Part shown: positions 7,369 to 15,558 of the stretch, in pieces
Position numbering within the stretch: position 1 is the stretch's first letter
How the letters are laid out: the number at the start of each line of letters is the position of its first letter
From: JAEUMW01 sp039807745
GTDB taxonomy: Bacteria; Pseudomonadota; Gammaproteobacteria; Burkholderiales; JAEUMW01
Assembly (NCBI GenBank): GCA_039807745.1
Contig: JBDHRV010000069.1
Coordinates: 1 to 18,174, forward strand
DNA: 18,174 bases
Direction of reading: 5' to 3'
The notes under the pieces: model-generated
Told to the model about the DNA's origin: nothing
Seen by the model: only the letters and a program-made list of their open reading frames with translations
Database searches by the model: none
Translations under genes and position numbers: made by a program

Positions 7369-8550
7369 TTACTTCGCAAGCTTCCAGGTGTGTCGCGCGA
7401 TCATCAGTTCCTCATTGGTGGGGACGACCCATGCTGCGACCCGGCTCGCCGGCGTACTGATGCACCGCGCCCCGCTTGCCGCATTGGCCTGGGTGTCGAA
7501 CTCGATGCCGAGCCACGCTGCCTGCCGGCACACGCCCTCGCGAATCGGTGCCGCGTGCTCGCCGATGCCGGCGGTGAACACGATCGCATCGAGCCCGCCC
7601 AGGGCCGCAGCGAGCGATCCCAATTCGCGGCCGATGCGGTAGACAAAGAGATCGATCGCAAGTTTCGCCTTCCGGTCGCTGCTCTCGATCAGCTCGCGCA
7701 TGTCGCTGGAGACGCCGGAGACGCCGAGCAGCCCGGACTGCTTGTAGAGCAGGGACTCGATCGCGGCGGCGTCCATCTTGAGCTCCTGCATGCAGTAGAG
7801 GACGACTCCGGGGTCGAGGTTGCCGGTGCGGGTGCCCATCGGCAGCCCGTCCACGGCCGTGAATCCCATGGTGCTCGCGACGCTCTTGCAGTTTTGCATC
7901 GCGCACATGCTGGCGCCATTGCCAAGGTGCAGCACCACCGTCTTGCCGGCGGCCGCGCGCGGGTCGTGTTGCGGCAGGACGGAAGCGATGTATTCGTAGG
8001 ACAGGCCGTGGAAGCCGTAGCGGCGCACGCCGCGATCGGTGATCGAGGCCGGCAGCGCGAAGGCCTGTGCCAGCGCGGGTGCTGTCTGGTGGAACGCGGT
8101 GTCGAAGCACGCGACCTGCGGCAGCTCCGGGCGGCGTTCGGCGATGACGCGGATCGGCAGCAGATTGTGCGGCTGGTGCAGGGGGGCGAGCGGGATGAAC
8201 TCGGCGAGCTTCTCCAGTATCGTCGCATCGATGCGCACCGGCGCCGCATAGGCGTTGCCGCCATGCACCACGCGGTGGCCGACCGCGATCACGTTGGTGT
8301 CCGAAGCATGCTTGCGCAGCCAGCCGAAAAGAAATTCCAGCGCGCCCGTATGCTGTGGTGCTGCATCCTCGGCCCAGGCGTGTTCGCCGATGATCTTGCC
8401 GTCCGCGTCCTTGGCGCGGAAGCGGGCGCTGCCGTAGAGTTCCTCGAGGTTGCCGCTGACGACGGCTTCGAGGCCACCGCTTCCGACCAGGAACTCCGTG
8501 AACTTGAGGCTCGACGATCCGGCGTTCAGGACCAGGATCGCGTCGCTCAT
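7369..8550 (-). CDS. ackA: Acetate/propionate kinase
   Basis: Transfers phosphate from acetyl- (or propionyl-) phosphate to ADP, the ATP-yielding last step. Typical ASKHA-fold acetokinase motifs, in order: L-V-L-N-A-G-S-S-S-L-K-F (6-17), G-H-R-V-V-H-G-G (91-98), the catalytic aspartate in A-C-F-D-T-A-F-H (D150), Y-G-F-H-G-L-S (178-184), H-L-G-N-G-A-S (208-214), M-G-T-R-T-G-N-L-D-P-G (238-248), F-T-A-G-I-G-E-H (325-332) and P-T-N-E-E (377-381). Length 393 aa is normal. The ATG at 8550 overlaps the stop of the upstream phosphotransacylase as ATGA, so the two are translationally coupled. It could equally be called TdcD-like; acetate versus propionate preference is not readable here. Confidence 0.96.
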   Translation of the reverse strand: MSDAILVLNAGSSSLKFTEFLVGSGGLEAVVSGNLEELYGSARFRAKDADGKIIGEHAWAEDAAPQHTGALEFLFGWLRKHASDTNVIAVGHRVVHGGNAYAAPVRIDATILEKLAEFIPLAPLHQPHNLLPIRVIAERRPELPQVACFDTAFHQTAPALAQAFALPASITDRGVRRYGFHGLSYEYIASVLPQHDPRAAAGKTVVLHLGNGASMCAMQNCKSVASTMGFTAVDGLPMGTRTGNLDPGVVLYCMQELKMDAAAIESLLYKQSGLLGVSGVSSDMRELIESSDRKAKLAIDLFVYRIGRELGSLAAALGGLDAIVFTAGIGEHAAPIREGVCRQAAWLGIEFDTQANAASGARCISTPASRVAAWVVPTNEELMIARHTWKLAK

Positions 8551-9494
8551 TTGAGCTCTCCCTTGGCGGCGAGCTCGCGCCGGTGATGCACGACGAGTGC
8601 TGCCACCGCGCACGAGGCGAGCCGGCTCTCCACGGAGTCGGCCCGGCTGGTGAGGGTGATCGGCACGCGCGCACCGACCACGATGCCCGCCGAATCGGCG
8701 TCCGCGAGAAACGACAGGCTCTTCGCCAGCACGTTGCCGGCCTCGAGATCGGGCACCACGAGGATGTCGGTCTGGCCCGCGACGGCACTGCTGATGCCCT
8801 TGATGCGTGCTGCCTCGGCGCTGATCGCGTTGTCCAGCGCGAGCGGGCCGTCGAGGATGCCGCCGGTGATCTGTCCGCGGTCTGCCATCTTGCACAGCGC
8901 CGCCGCTTCCACCGTCGAATCGAGCTTCGGGTTCACCGTCTCCATCGCCGACAGGATCGCCACCTTCGGCTGCGCGACGCCGAGCGCGTGCGCGAGATCG
9001 ATGGCGTTCTGCACGATGTCGATCTTGTCCTGCAGCGTGGGGAAGATGTTGATGGCGGCGTCGGTGATGATGAGGATGCGATCGTGGTTCGGCACGTCGA
9101 GAATGAAGCAATGGCTCAAGCGCCGTTCCGTGCGCAGGCCGATGTCGCGCTTGACCACGGCACCGAGCAATTCGTCGGTGTGCAGCGACCCCTTCATCAG
9201 CATTTCGGCGCGGCCTTCACGCACCAGCGCCACCGCCTTTTCCGCGGCTTCGTGACTGTGCGCTGCATCGACCATCTCGTACGGCGTGATGTCGAGGCGC
9301 GCCGCTTCCGCCGTGGCGAGGATCTTCGCGCGCGGCCCGACGAGGATGGGCGCGATGATCCCCATCCGCGCGGCATCGACGGCACCTGCGAGCGCGAACT
9401 CGCTGCACGGGTGCGCCACCGCGGTGTGCGCCGCCGCTATCCCCTTCACCCGTTCGATCAAGCGCTCGTAAGCCCTGCGCGTCTTGGAATTCAT
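8547..9494 (-). CDS. Phosphate acetyl/butyryltransferase (phosphotransacylase)
   Basis: Converts acyl-CoA plus phosphate to acyl-phosphate for the overlapping kinase gene. The 315-aa protein is a single PTA/PTB domain: T-A-V-A-H-P-C near residue 23, G-A-V-D-A-A-R-M-G-I-I-A-P-I-L-V-G-P (37-54), L-M-K-G-S-L-H-T-D (near 100), I-I-T-D-A-A-I-N-I-F-P, S-A-M-E-T-V-N-P-K, and G-I-L-D-G-P-L-A-L-D-N-A-I-S. These resemble the C-terminal half of the two-domain 'bifunctional enoyl-CoA hydratase/phosphate acetyltransferase' proteins, here without the N-terminal MaoC-like domain, rather than the long Pta of E. coli. ATG 9494 has GGAGG at good spacing. It is the first gene of the - strand block, next to the divergent promoter region. 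The symbol is left blank because acyl-chain preference (pta or ptb) is not certain. Confidence 0.92.
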   Translation of the reverse strand: MNSKTRRAYERLIERVKGIAAAHTAVAHPCSEFALAGAVDAARMGIIAPILVGPRAKILATAEAARLDITPYEMVDAAHSHEAAEKAVALVREGRAEMLMKGSLHTDELLGAVVKRDIGLRTERRLSHCFILDVPNHDRILIITDAAINIFPTLQDKIDIVQNAIDLAHALGVAQPKVAILSAMETVNPKLDSTVEAAALCKMADRGQITGGILDGPLALDNAISAEAARIKGISSAVAGQTDILVVPDLEAGNVLAKSLSFLADADSAGIVVGARVPITLTSRADSVESRLASCAVAALVVHHRRELAAKGELK

Positions 9495-9652
9495 GACCGG
9501 CCTCCGCCCGTAAAGCCCGGCATGGTAGCACGCGCGAACAGGGGCGCAGGCCATGCTTGACGGCGCCGCCTCGACTCTGCGACCCTGAAAACGGGAGTGC
9601 GCCGAGTGCACGCCACGTCCGTACCCAACAATCCCAAACGGAGGGGGTTCGC
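9495..9652. promoter_or_regulatory. Divergent intergenic region between the fermentation block and the permease operon
   Basis: This 158-nt stretch must hold the upstream signals of both divergent units. On the + strand a TTGACG (9557-9562) could serve as a -35, but the candidate -10 eighteen nt later (GACCCT, 9581-9586) is poor. No convincing -10 was found on the - strand and no FNR/ANR-type TTGAT-N4-ATCAA palindrome was seen. Ribosome sites at the edges are clear: GGAGG for the phosphotransacylase, GGAGGGGG for the permease. Confidence 0.4.
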
Positions 9653-11500
9653 TTGAGTGGTTCGACTGTCGTCTTCGCTGTCATACTCGCCGCGCTCGCG
9701 CTATTCATCTGGAACAAGATTCCGGCGGTCATCGTCGCCATCTGCGTGTCGCTGTCGCTTTTCTTCAGCGGCATTCTGACCGGACCCGAAGTCCTCAGCG
9801 GCCTGGGCGATCCAACCGTCATCCTGATAGCGGGCCTCTTCGTGGTCGGCGCGGGCCTCGAGGCATCGGGCATCACGACGTGGGCAGGGCAACTGCTGGT
9901 CGAGAAATCCGGCGGCAGCAAGACGCGGGCGTTCTTGCTGCTGTGCGCGCTGGCGGGGCTCGCGACGGCGACCATCAGCGTGAACGGCACCGTCGCCGCG
10001 CTGCTGCCGATGGTGATCGTGGTGGCGCTGCGGTTGGGCGAGCCCACCTCGCAGTTGCTGTTGCCGCTCTGCTTCGCCTCGCACAGCGCGACCATGCTGA
10101 CGCTGCTCGGCGCGCCGCTCAACGTCATCGCGTCGAACACCGCAGCCGAGGCGGGCTACGGCGGCATCGGCTTCTTCGAGTTCGCGGTGGCCGGCGTGCC
10201 GATCTTCATCGGCTCGGTGATCATCATGCTGCTCACCAAGAACTTCCTGCTGCCGAAGCGCAACGGGGAGTCCCTGCCCGCCGACTTCAGCGCGCACGCG
10301 CAGACGCTCGTCGAGCAGTATCGGATCGAGGACGGTCTGCACGGTCTGCGCGTGCGCGGCACTTCGCCCTATGTCGGCAAGCCGCGCGACGCGGTCGATC
10401 TGAAGAAGTACCCCGGCCTGAGCCTGGTCGCCATTCAGGAAGGCGAAGGGGGCAAGCCCCTCGCGCGCCCGACGATCGCCGAGGGCGACGTGATTCTGGT
10501 GCGCGGCGAGCCAGAGCCGCTGGGTCGGTGGGCGGCGGAGCAGCATCTCGGGCTGAGCTCGGGCGACGAACTGGGTGGCGTCGCGCAGACGCTGTTCAAC
10601 AAGGGCTCCGGCCTGGCGGAAGTGGTGATCCCGCCCCGGTCCAAGTTGATCGGGCAGACCGTGTTCCCGGGCATGTCGGCGCGCGGCGGGGACCTGATGG
10701 TGCTCGCCATCCAGCGCGCGGGCGAGGAGGTGCGGGCCGGACCGACGCACCACACCGGCGAACAGGAGGCGGCCGGGCCGATTGCGCTCATGGCCGGCGA
10801 CCATTTGCTGCTGCAGGGAACCTGGCAGGCGCTCGACAAGCACCTCGCCGACCCGCAGGTGATGGCGGTCGACTCGCCCGAAGTGGTGCGCCGGCAGGCG
10901 ATCCCGCTCGGCCACAAAGCCTGGGAGGCGCTCGCGGTGCTGGTCGCGCTGATCGTCATGCTGGTCGGGGGCTGGTTCCCGGCGGCGCTGGTGGCCGTGA
11001 TCTGCTCCGTGGCGCTGGTGCTGCTGCGCGTGCTCACCGTGCCCCAGGCGTACAAGGGCATCGACTGGAATACCTGCATCCTGGTCGGCGGCATGATCCC
11101 GCTCGCCACCGCGATGCGGAAGACCGGCGCCGCCGAACTGCTGGCCGACCAGCTCATCCTGCTGGTCGGCGCCTTGGGTCCGCGCGCGATTCTCGTGGGC
11201 CTGTTCCTCGTCACGTTCGCGCTCACGTCGGTCATGAGCAACACCGCCGCCGCATTGGTCATGCTGCCGATCGCGGTGGCGACCGGCACCGAGATGGGCG
11301 TCTCGCCGATGGCGCTGATCATCGCGGTCACCGTCGGCGCGCACGCGGCCCTGCTCACGCCGGTCGCGACCCCGGTCAACCTGATGGTGGTCGGGCCCGG
11401 CGGCTACAAGTTCGGCGACTACTGGAAGTACGGCCTGCCGGTCGGGCTCTGGTGGCTCGTGGTGGTAGCCTTCATCGCGCCGCTGTACTGGAAGTTCTAG
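9653..11500 (+). CDS. SLC13-family permease with two cytosolic TrkA-C domains
   Basis: Inner-membrane ion-coupled transporter of the DASS/ArsB-like fold. An N-terminal membrane half (about 1-200) has S-V-N-G-T-V-A-A-L-L-P and G-A-P-L-N-V-I-A-S-N-T (153-163). A soluble insert of two TrkA-C (RCK C-terminal) domains covers about 220-290 and 318-396, the first with the A-E-G-D-V-I-L-V-R-G motif and the second with A-G-D-H-L-L-L-Q-G. The C-terminal membrane half carries M-S-N-T-A-A-A-L-V-M-L-P (528-539) and T-P-V-A-T-P-V-N-L-M-V-V-G (569-581). Length 615 aa is typical. The start is TTG at 9653, 5 nt after GGAGGGGG; the open frame to 9557 adds non-conserved residues without a ribosome site. Substrate is not readable (sulfate, dicarboxylates and other anions are known in the family). 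It is divergent from the fermentation block and 40 nt before the ATPase. Confidence 0.88.
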   Translation: MSGSTVVFAVILAALALFIWNKIPAVIVAICVSLSLFFSGILTGPEVLSGLGDPTVILIAGLFVVGAGLEASGITTWAGQLLVEKSGGSKTRAFLLLCALAGLATATISVNGTVAALLPMVIVVALRLGEPTSQLLLPLCFASHSATMLTLLGAPLNVIASNTAAEAGYGGIGFFEFAVAGVPIFIGSVIIMLLTKNFLLPKRNGESLPADFSAHAQTLVEQYRIEDGLHGLRVRGTSPYVGKPRDAVDLKKYPGLSLVAIQEGEGGKPLARPTIAEGDVILVRGEPEPLGRWAAEQHLGLSSGDELGGVAQTLFNKGSGLAEVVIPPRSKLIGQTVFPGMSARGGDLMVLAIQRAGEEVRAGPTHHTGEQEAAGPIALMAGDHLLLQGTWQALDKHLADPQVMAVDSPEVVRRQAIPLGHKAWEALAVLVALIVMLVGGWFPAALVAVICSVALVLLRVLTVPQAYKGIDWNTCILVGGMIPLATAMRKTGAAELLADQLILLVGALGPRAILVGLFLVTFALTSVMSNTAAALVMLPIAVATGTEMGVSPMALIIAVTVGAHAALLTPVATPVNLMVVGPGGYKFGDYWKYGLPVGLWWLVVVAFIAPLYWKF

Positions 11501-11540
11501 CCGCTGCGGTCCGCCGCCCGAACAACTACGGAGCAACGAG

Positions 11541-14291
11541 ATGGATGTAGCAGCGAACGCCGGCGCCGCCGGCGACGATACCCTCTGGCACGCGCTGCCG
11601 ACCGACAAGGTCCTGCGGGAGCTTTCGACCAGCGTCGACCGCGGACTCGACGCTGACGAGGCGCAGCGCCGGCTGCAGCAGCACGGGGCGAACCGGCTGC
11701 CGGAAGGCAAGAAGCGCGGGCCATTCGTTCGCTTCCTCTCGCAGCTCAACAACATCCTGGTCTACGTGCTGCTCGGCGCCGGCTTCGTCAAGCTCATGCT
11801 CGGCCTGTGGCTCGACGCGGGGATCATCTTCGGCGTGGTGCTGCTGAACGCGCTGCTCGGCTTCATCCAGGAAGGCAAGGCCGAAAAGGCGCTCGACTCG
11901 ATCCGCAACATGCTCTCGGCCGAAGCGCGGACGGTGCGCGGCGGCAACGCACGGATGACGCCGGCAGAAGAGCTCGTGCCGGGGGACATCGTGCTGCTGG
12001 AATCGGGCGACAAGGTGCCGGCGGATCTGCGGCTCGCCGACGCCAACAATCTGCGCACCGAGGAGGCGGCGCTCACCGGCGAGTCGGTGCCGGCGGAGAA
12101 GAGTTCCGATCCGGTTGCCGAGAAGTCCACCGTGGGCGACCGCGACAGCATGGTGTTCTCCGGCACGATGGTCGTCTCCGGCCGCGGCACCGGCGTGGTG
12201 GTCGCCACCGGCAGCCACACCGAGCTTGGCAAGATCAACCAGCTGCTCGCCGGCGTGAGCGCGCTGGAGACGCCGCTGCTGCGCCAGATCAAGAAGCTCG
12301 GCTACACCATCACGGCGGCCGTCGCCGTCGTGGGCGTTCTCGTGTTCGCCTATGGCCGCTGGGTGATGGGGATGGACTTCGTCGAGCTGTTCCAGGCGAT
12401 CGTCGGCATTGCCGTGTCGCTGATTCCCGAAGGTCTGCCCGCGCTCATCACCATCACGCTGGCGATCGGCGTGCAGCGCATGGCGAGCCGCCACTCCATC
12501 ATCCGCCGCCTGCCGGCGGTGGAGACGCTGGGCTCGGTGTCGCGCATCTGCTCGGACAAGACCGGCACGCTCACGCTGATGGAGATGATGGTCGTGTCGG
12601 CGGCCAGCGCGCAGGCCGAGTACCAGGTCAGCGGGAATGGCTACGCGCCGGAGGGCGAGGTCAAGCTGGGGGGGCAGCCTGCGCCGAAGAACCTGATCCT
12701 GGAACTGCTCGGGCGCAACTCGCTCTTGTGCAACGACGCCGAGCTCTTTCAGGCCGAAGGCGTGTGGAAGGTGGAGGGCGATCCCACCGAAGGCGCCCTC
12801 TATCCGTTCGCGAACAAGGTCGGCATGAAGCGCGAGGACGAGCAGAAGGCCTATCCCCGCATCGGCGCGATCCCGTTCGAATCCGAGCACAAGTTCATGG
12901 CCACCCTGCACAAGGGCGCCGACGGCAAGGAGGTGCTGTTCGTCAAGGGCGCGCCCGAAGTGATCATGGCCGCCTGCGACCGCCAGCAGCTCGCCGACGG
13001 CACGGCCGCGCCGCTCGATCGCGATCATTTCCAGAAAGTCTCGGACAAGTTCGCCGGCCAGGGCGAGCGCGTGCTCGGGCTCGCGTGGCTCGAAAATCCG
13101 GGGGTCAATGCGGGCAGCATCAGCCCGGCCGACCTGCCGCGGAACCTGGTGCTGATCGGGCTCCTGGGTCTGCTCGATCCGCCGCGCCAGGAGGCGATCG
13201 AGGCGGTGAAGGAATGCCACGGCGGCGGCATCCGGGTGACGATGATCACCGGCGACCACAAGATCACCGCCGCGGCCATCGCCAAGATGCTGGGCATCGG
13301 CGACGGCAAGACCGCGATCACCGGCGCCCAGATCGAGGAGATGAACGAGGCCGCGCTGCAGGAAGCCGTGCGCGACGTCGACGTCTTCGCCCGCACCAGC
13401 CCCGAGCACAAGCTGCGGCTGGTGAAGGCGGTGCAGGCGAACCGGCAGATCTGCGCCATGACCGGCGACGGCGTGAACGACGCGCCATCACTGAAGCAGG
13501 CCGACATCGGGGTTGCCATGGGCATCAAGGGCACCGAGGTGACGAAGGAGGCGGCGGACATGATCCTCGCCGACGACAACTTCGCCTCGATCAGCGCCGC
13601 GGTCAAGGAAGGGCGCACCGTCTACAACAACATCGAGAAGGCGATCCTCTTCCTGTTCCCCACCAACGTCGCGCAGGCGCTGGTGATCGCGGTCGCCATT
13701 TTCGTCGGCTTCACGCTGCCGATCACGGCGCCGCAAGTGCTGTGGGTCAACATGGTGACCTCGGTCGCGCTGGGACTCGCGATCTGCTTCGAGCCGCACG
13801 AGCTCGACGTGATGAGCCGGCCGCCGCGCGCGGTCGACCGGCCGATCCTGACCGGCTTCGGCATCTGGCGCGTGATCTTCGTCGGCTTGACTCTGCTCGC
13901 GTTCACGCTGTGGGCGTTCTTCTGGATGAAGGGGCAGAACGCCTCCGACGAGCTCGCGCGCACCGTCGCGGTCAACGCCATCACCATCGGGCAGTGTTTC
14001 TTCCTGCTGAACAGCCGTTACCTGATCGACAGCTCGCTTTCGATCAAGGGACATCTGGAGAACAAGTTCGTCGCCCTGGGCATCGGCGCGGTGATCATCC
14101 TGCAGCTGCTCTTCACCTATGCGCCGCCGCTGCAGGCGCTGTTCGGCAATGAAGCGGTCCCGTTCTACGTCTGGCCGTGGCTGATCGCGGGCGGCTTCGT
14201 GTTCTTCCTGGTGATCGAGCTGGAGAAATTCATCATCCGCTCGAGCAGCGGGTTGAAGGGCATGGTCACCGCGGTCGAAGCCGGCACCTGA
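11541..14291 (+). CDS. P2-type cation-transporting ATPase with atypical cation-site residues
   Basis: Inner-membrane ATP-driven cation pump of 916 aa, the normal P2 size. An N-terminal cation-ATPase domain (about 14-85) is followed by actuator motif T-G-E-S (179-182), M4 motif P-E-G-L-P (296-300), phosphorylation motif D-K-T-G-T-L-T (D339), nucleotide-domain K-G-A-P-E (469-473) and hinge T-G-D-G-V-N-D (641-647). The C-terminal membrane bundle starts near 695. All catalytic motifs are intact. M5 reads N-V-A-Q (709-712) where SERCA has N-x-x-E771, and M6 reads N-M-V-T-S (737-741) where SERCA has N-x-x-T-D800, so two cation-coordinating acids are neutral while E297 of M4 remains. No CPC motif, so it is not a heavy-metal P1B pump. 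The transported ion (Ca, Mg, Na or K) cannot be assigned. GGAG precedes ATG 11541. Confidence 0.93.
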   Translation: MDVAANAGAAGDDTLWHALPTDKVLRELSTSVDRGLDADEAQRRLQQHGANRLPEGKKRGPFVRFLSQLNNILVYVLLGAGFVKLMLGLWLDAGIIFGVVLLNALLGFIQEGKAEKALDSIRNMLSAEARTVRGGNARMTPAEELVPGDIVLLESGDKVPADLRLADANNLRTEEAALTGESVPAEKSSDPVAEKSTVGDRDSMVFSGTMVVSGRGTGVVVATGSHTELGKINQLLAGVSALETPLLRQIKKLGYTITAAVAVVGVLVFAYGRWVMGMDFVELFQAIVGIAVSLIPEGLPALITITLAIGVQRMASRHSIIRRLPAVETLGSVSRICSDKTGTLTLMEMMVVSAASAQAEYQVSGNGYAPEGEVKLGGQPAPKNLILELLGRNSLLCNDAELFQAEGVWKVEGDPTEGALYPFANKVGMKREDEQKAYPRIGAIPFESEHKFMATLHKGADGKEVLFVKGAPEVIMAACDRQQLADGTAAPLDRDHFQKVSDKFAGQGERVLGLAWLENPGVNAGSISPADLPRNLVLIGLLGLLDPPRQEAIEAVKECHGGGIRVTMITGDHKITAAAIAKMLGIGDGKTAITGAQIEEMNEAALQEAVRDVDVFARTSPEHKLRLVKAVQANRQICAMTGDGVNDAPSLKQADIGVAMGIKGTEVTKEAADMILADDNFASISAAVKEGRTVYNNIEKAILFLFPTNVAQALVIAVAIFVGFTLPITAPQVLWVNMVTSVALGLAICFEPHELDVMSRPPRAVDRPILTGFGIWRVIFVGLTLLAFTLWAFFWMKGQNASDELARTVAVNAITIGQCFFLLNSRYLIDSSLSIKGHLENKFVALGIGAVIILQLLFTYAPPLQALFGNEAVPFYVWPWLIAGGFVFFLVIELEKFIIRSSSGLKGMVTAVEAGT

Positions 14292-14313
14292 ATATCATCG
14301 AAGATCCATTACG

Positions 14314-15429
14314 ATGCTCTACGTCGACATCCCTCACCGCTCCGAGATCGAACAGCTGATCGCGCATCGCGAGCCTGTCTGTCTGTCCCTGTATTTGCCG
14401 ACGACACCCGTCACGCAGGACGCGCAGGCCGATCGCATCGCGCTCAAGAACCTCGCGAAGGAGGGGCTCGATCAGTTCCGTGCGGTGGACGCCGCGAAGC
14501 GCGATCTGTGGCCGATCGAGGAAGCCATCGACGATCTCGTCGAGGACGGCGAGTTCTGGCGCTTTCAGGCGCGCAGCCTCGCGGTCTTCGCCACGCCCGA
14601 GCGCATGGTGACGTTCCGGCTTCCCAACACGCTCACCGCACTGGTCGAGGCGTCGGATCGATTCCACCTGAAGCCGCTGCTGCGCAGCGTCACCTGGCCG
14701 CAGACCGCCTACGTGCTCGCGCTGTCGCAGAACGCGGTGCGGGTGGTGGAAGTTTCGGGCGATCTTCCGGCCGCGACGGTGAAGGTCGAGGGCATGCCCA
14801 CCGATGCTGCCAGCGCGGTCGGCAAGGCGACCGTGCTCGACCGCTCGCAGAAGGGTCGGATACACGGATCGGAGGGGCAGAAAGTGCGACTGCGCCAGTA
14901 TGCGCGCCAGGTTGATCACGCCCTGCGCGGCCTCGTTCACGGCCGCGAGACGCCGCTGATCCTGGCGGCGAACGAACCACTCGATGGCATCTACCGCTCG
15001 GTAAACAGCTATCCGCACCTCGTCGCGCAGAGCATTGGTGGCAATTCCGACACCACGAGCGACGCCGATCTCGCCGCGGCGGCGCGGGGCATCCTCGATG
15101 CCCTGTATGGCAGCGAGCTCGATGCGCTGCACCGGCTCTTCGAAGTTCGCGCGAAGGCCGGGCGCACGACTACCGACATCGCGCAAGCCGCACGTGCGGC
15201 GACCTTCGGCGCGATCGACACGCTGCTCGTGGACATCGACGAAGTGGTGCCGGGCACCGTCGCCGACGACGGCAGCATCGCGCTCAAGGACGGTCCCTGC
15301 GCGGACAGCTACGGGGTGGTGGACGAGATCGCGGGGCGTGCCTTCCTGTCCGGCGCGCGCGTCCTCGGCGTGCGTCGCGCCGACATCCCCGGCAGCGGGA
15401 GCCTCGCCGCCATCCTGCGATTCGCGTAA
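14314..15429 (+). CDS. baeRF family protein (bacterial archaeo-eukaryotic release-factor-like, probably baeRF3)
   Basis: The 371-aa soluble protein has the layout I associate with the baeRF3 group: V-C-L-S-L-Y-L-P-T (22-30) then R-I-A-L-K-N-L (41-47); D-G-E-F-W-R-F-Q-A-R-S-L-A-V-F-A-T-P (78-95); F-H-L-K-P-L-L (117-123); Y-V-L-A-L-S-Q-N-A-V-R (133-143); a middle domain with the charged loop G-R-I-H-G-S-E-G-Q-K (181-190) and L-I-L-A-A-N-E-P-L-D (215-224); and a C-terminal domain with V-L-G-V-R-R (350-355). Proteins of this family resemble aeRF1 and have been proposed to act at stalled ribosomes, but experimental evidence is thin, so the role is inference. It follows the ATPase by 22 nt with no strong ribosome site, implying co-transcription and perhaps coupling. 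Confidence 0.65.
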   Translation: MLYVDIPHRSEIEQLIAHREPVCLSLYLPTTPVTQDAQADRIALKNLAKEGLDQFRAVDAAKRDLWPIEEAIDDLVEDGEFWRFQARSLAVFATPERMVTFRLPNTLTALVEASDRFHLKPLLRSVTWPQTAYVLALSQNAVRVVEVSGDLPAATVKVEGMPTDAASAVGKATVLDRSQKGRIHGSEGQKVRLRQYARQVDHALRGLVHGRETPLILAANEPLDGIYRSVNSYPHLVAQSIGGNSDTTSDADLAAAARGILDALYGSELDALHRLFEVRAKAGRTTTDIAQAARAATFGAIDTLLVDIDEVVPGTVADDGSIALKDGPCADSYGVVDEIAGRAFLSGARVLGVRRADIPGSGSLAAILRFA

Positions 15430-15448
15430 GCTGCCGATGCCGGAATCC

Positions 15449-15469
15449 GTGCGGCGATCCACGCCGCGC
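15449..15469 (+). terminator. Possible hairpin terminator after the permease-ATPase-baeRF operon
   Basis: In the 129-nt gap after the baeRF stop, GCGGCG (15451-15456) pairs perfectly with CGCCGC (15462-15467) across a 5-nt loop; one G-T and one G-C pair extend the stem to 8 bp. No T-run follows, so support is position plus stem only. Confidence 0.3.
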
Positions 15470-15558
15470 TGGCCGACCGCTCTGCACGATCGGCGTCGGC
15501 TCCGACTGGACCAACATGCAAGGCGTTTCTTCCACCAACCACGACAGGACTCCATTCC

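Noticed and set aside
9557..9652. Upstream extension of the SLC13 permease
   Set aside because: The added residues are not membrane-like or conserved, while a strong GGAGGGGG sits directly before TTG 9653.
9495..9652. FNR/ANR box expected for anaerobic genes
   Set aside because: I looked for TTGAT-N4-ATCAA-like palindromes here and in the ackA-pflB gap and found none good enough to call; a position-weight scan would be decisive.
9701..11755. Long - strand open frame opposite the permease
   Set aside because: Crosses the permease-ATPase junction, rich in arginine and glutamine/histidine, and matches no family; shadow frame.
11526..13409. Long - strand open frame opposite the P-type ATPase
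   Set aside because: No motifs, and composition typical of antisense reading of a GC-rich gene; the + strand carries all ATPase motifs.
11541..14291. Heavy-metal (P1B) or KdpB-type assignment for the ATPase
   Set aside because: No CPC/CPx motif in M4, no N-terminal metal-binding CxxC, and no kdp partners; the M4 P-E-G-L-P and length are of P2 type.
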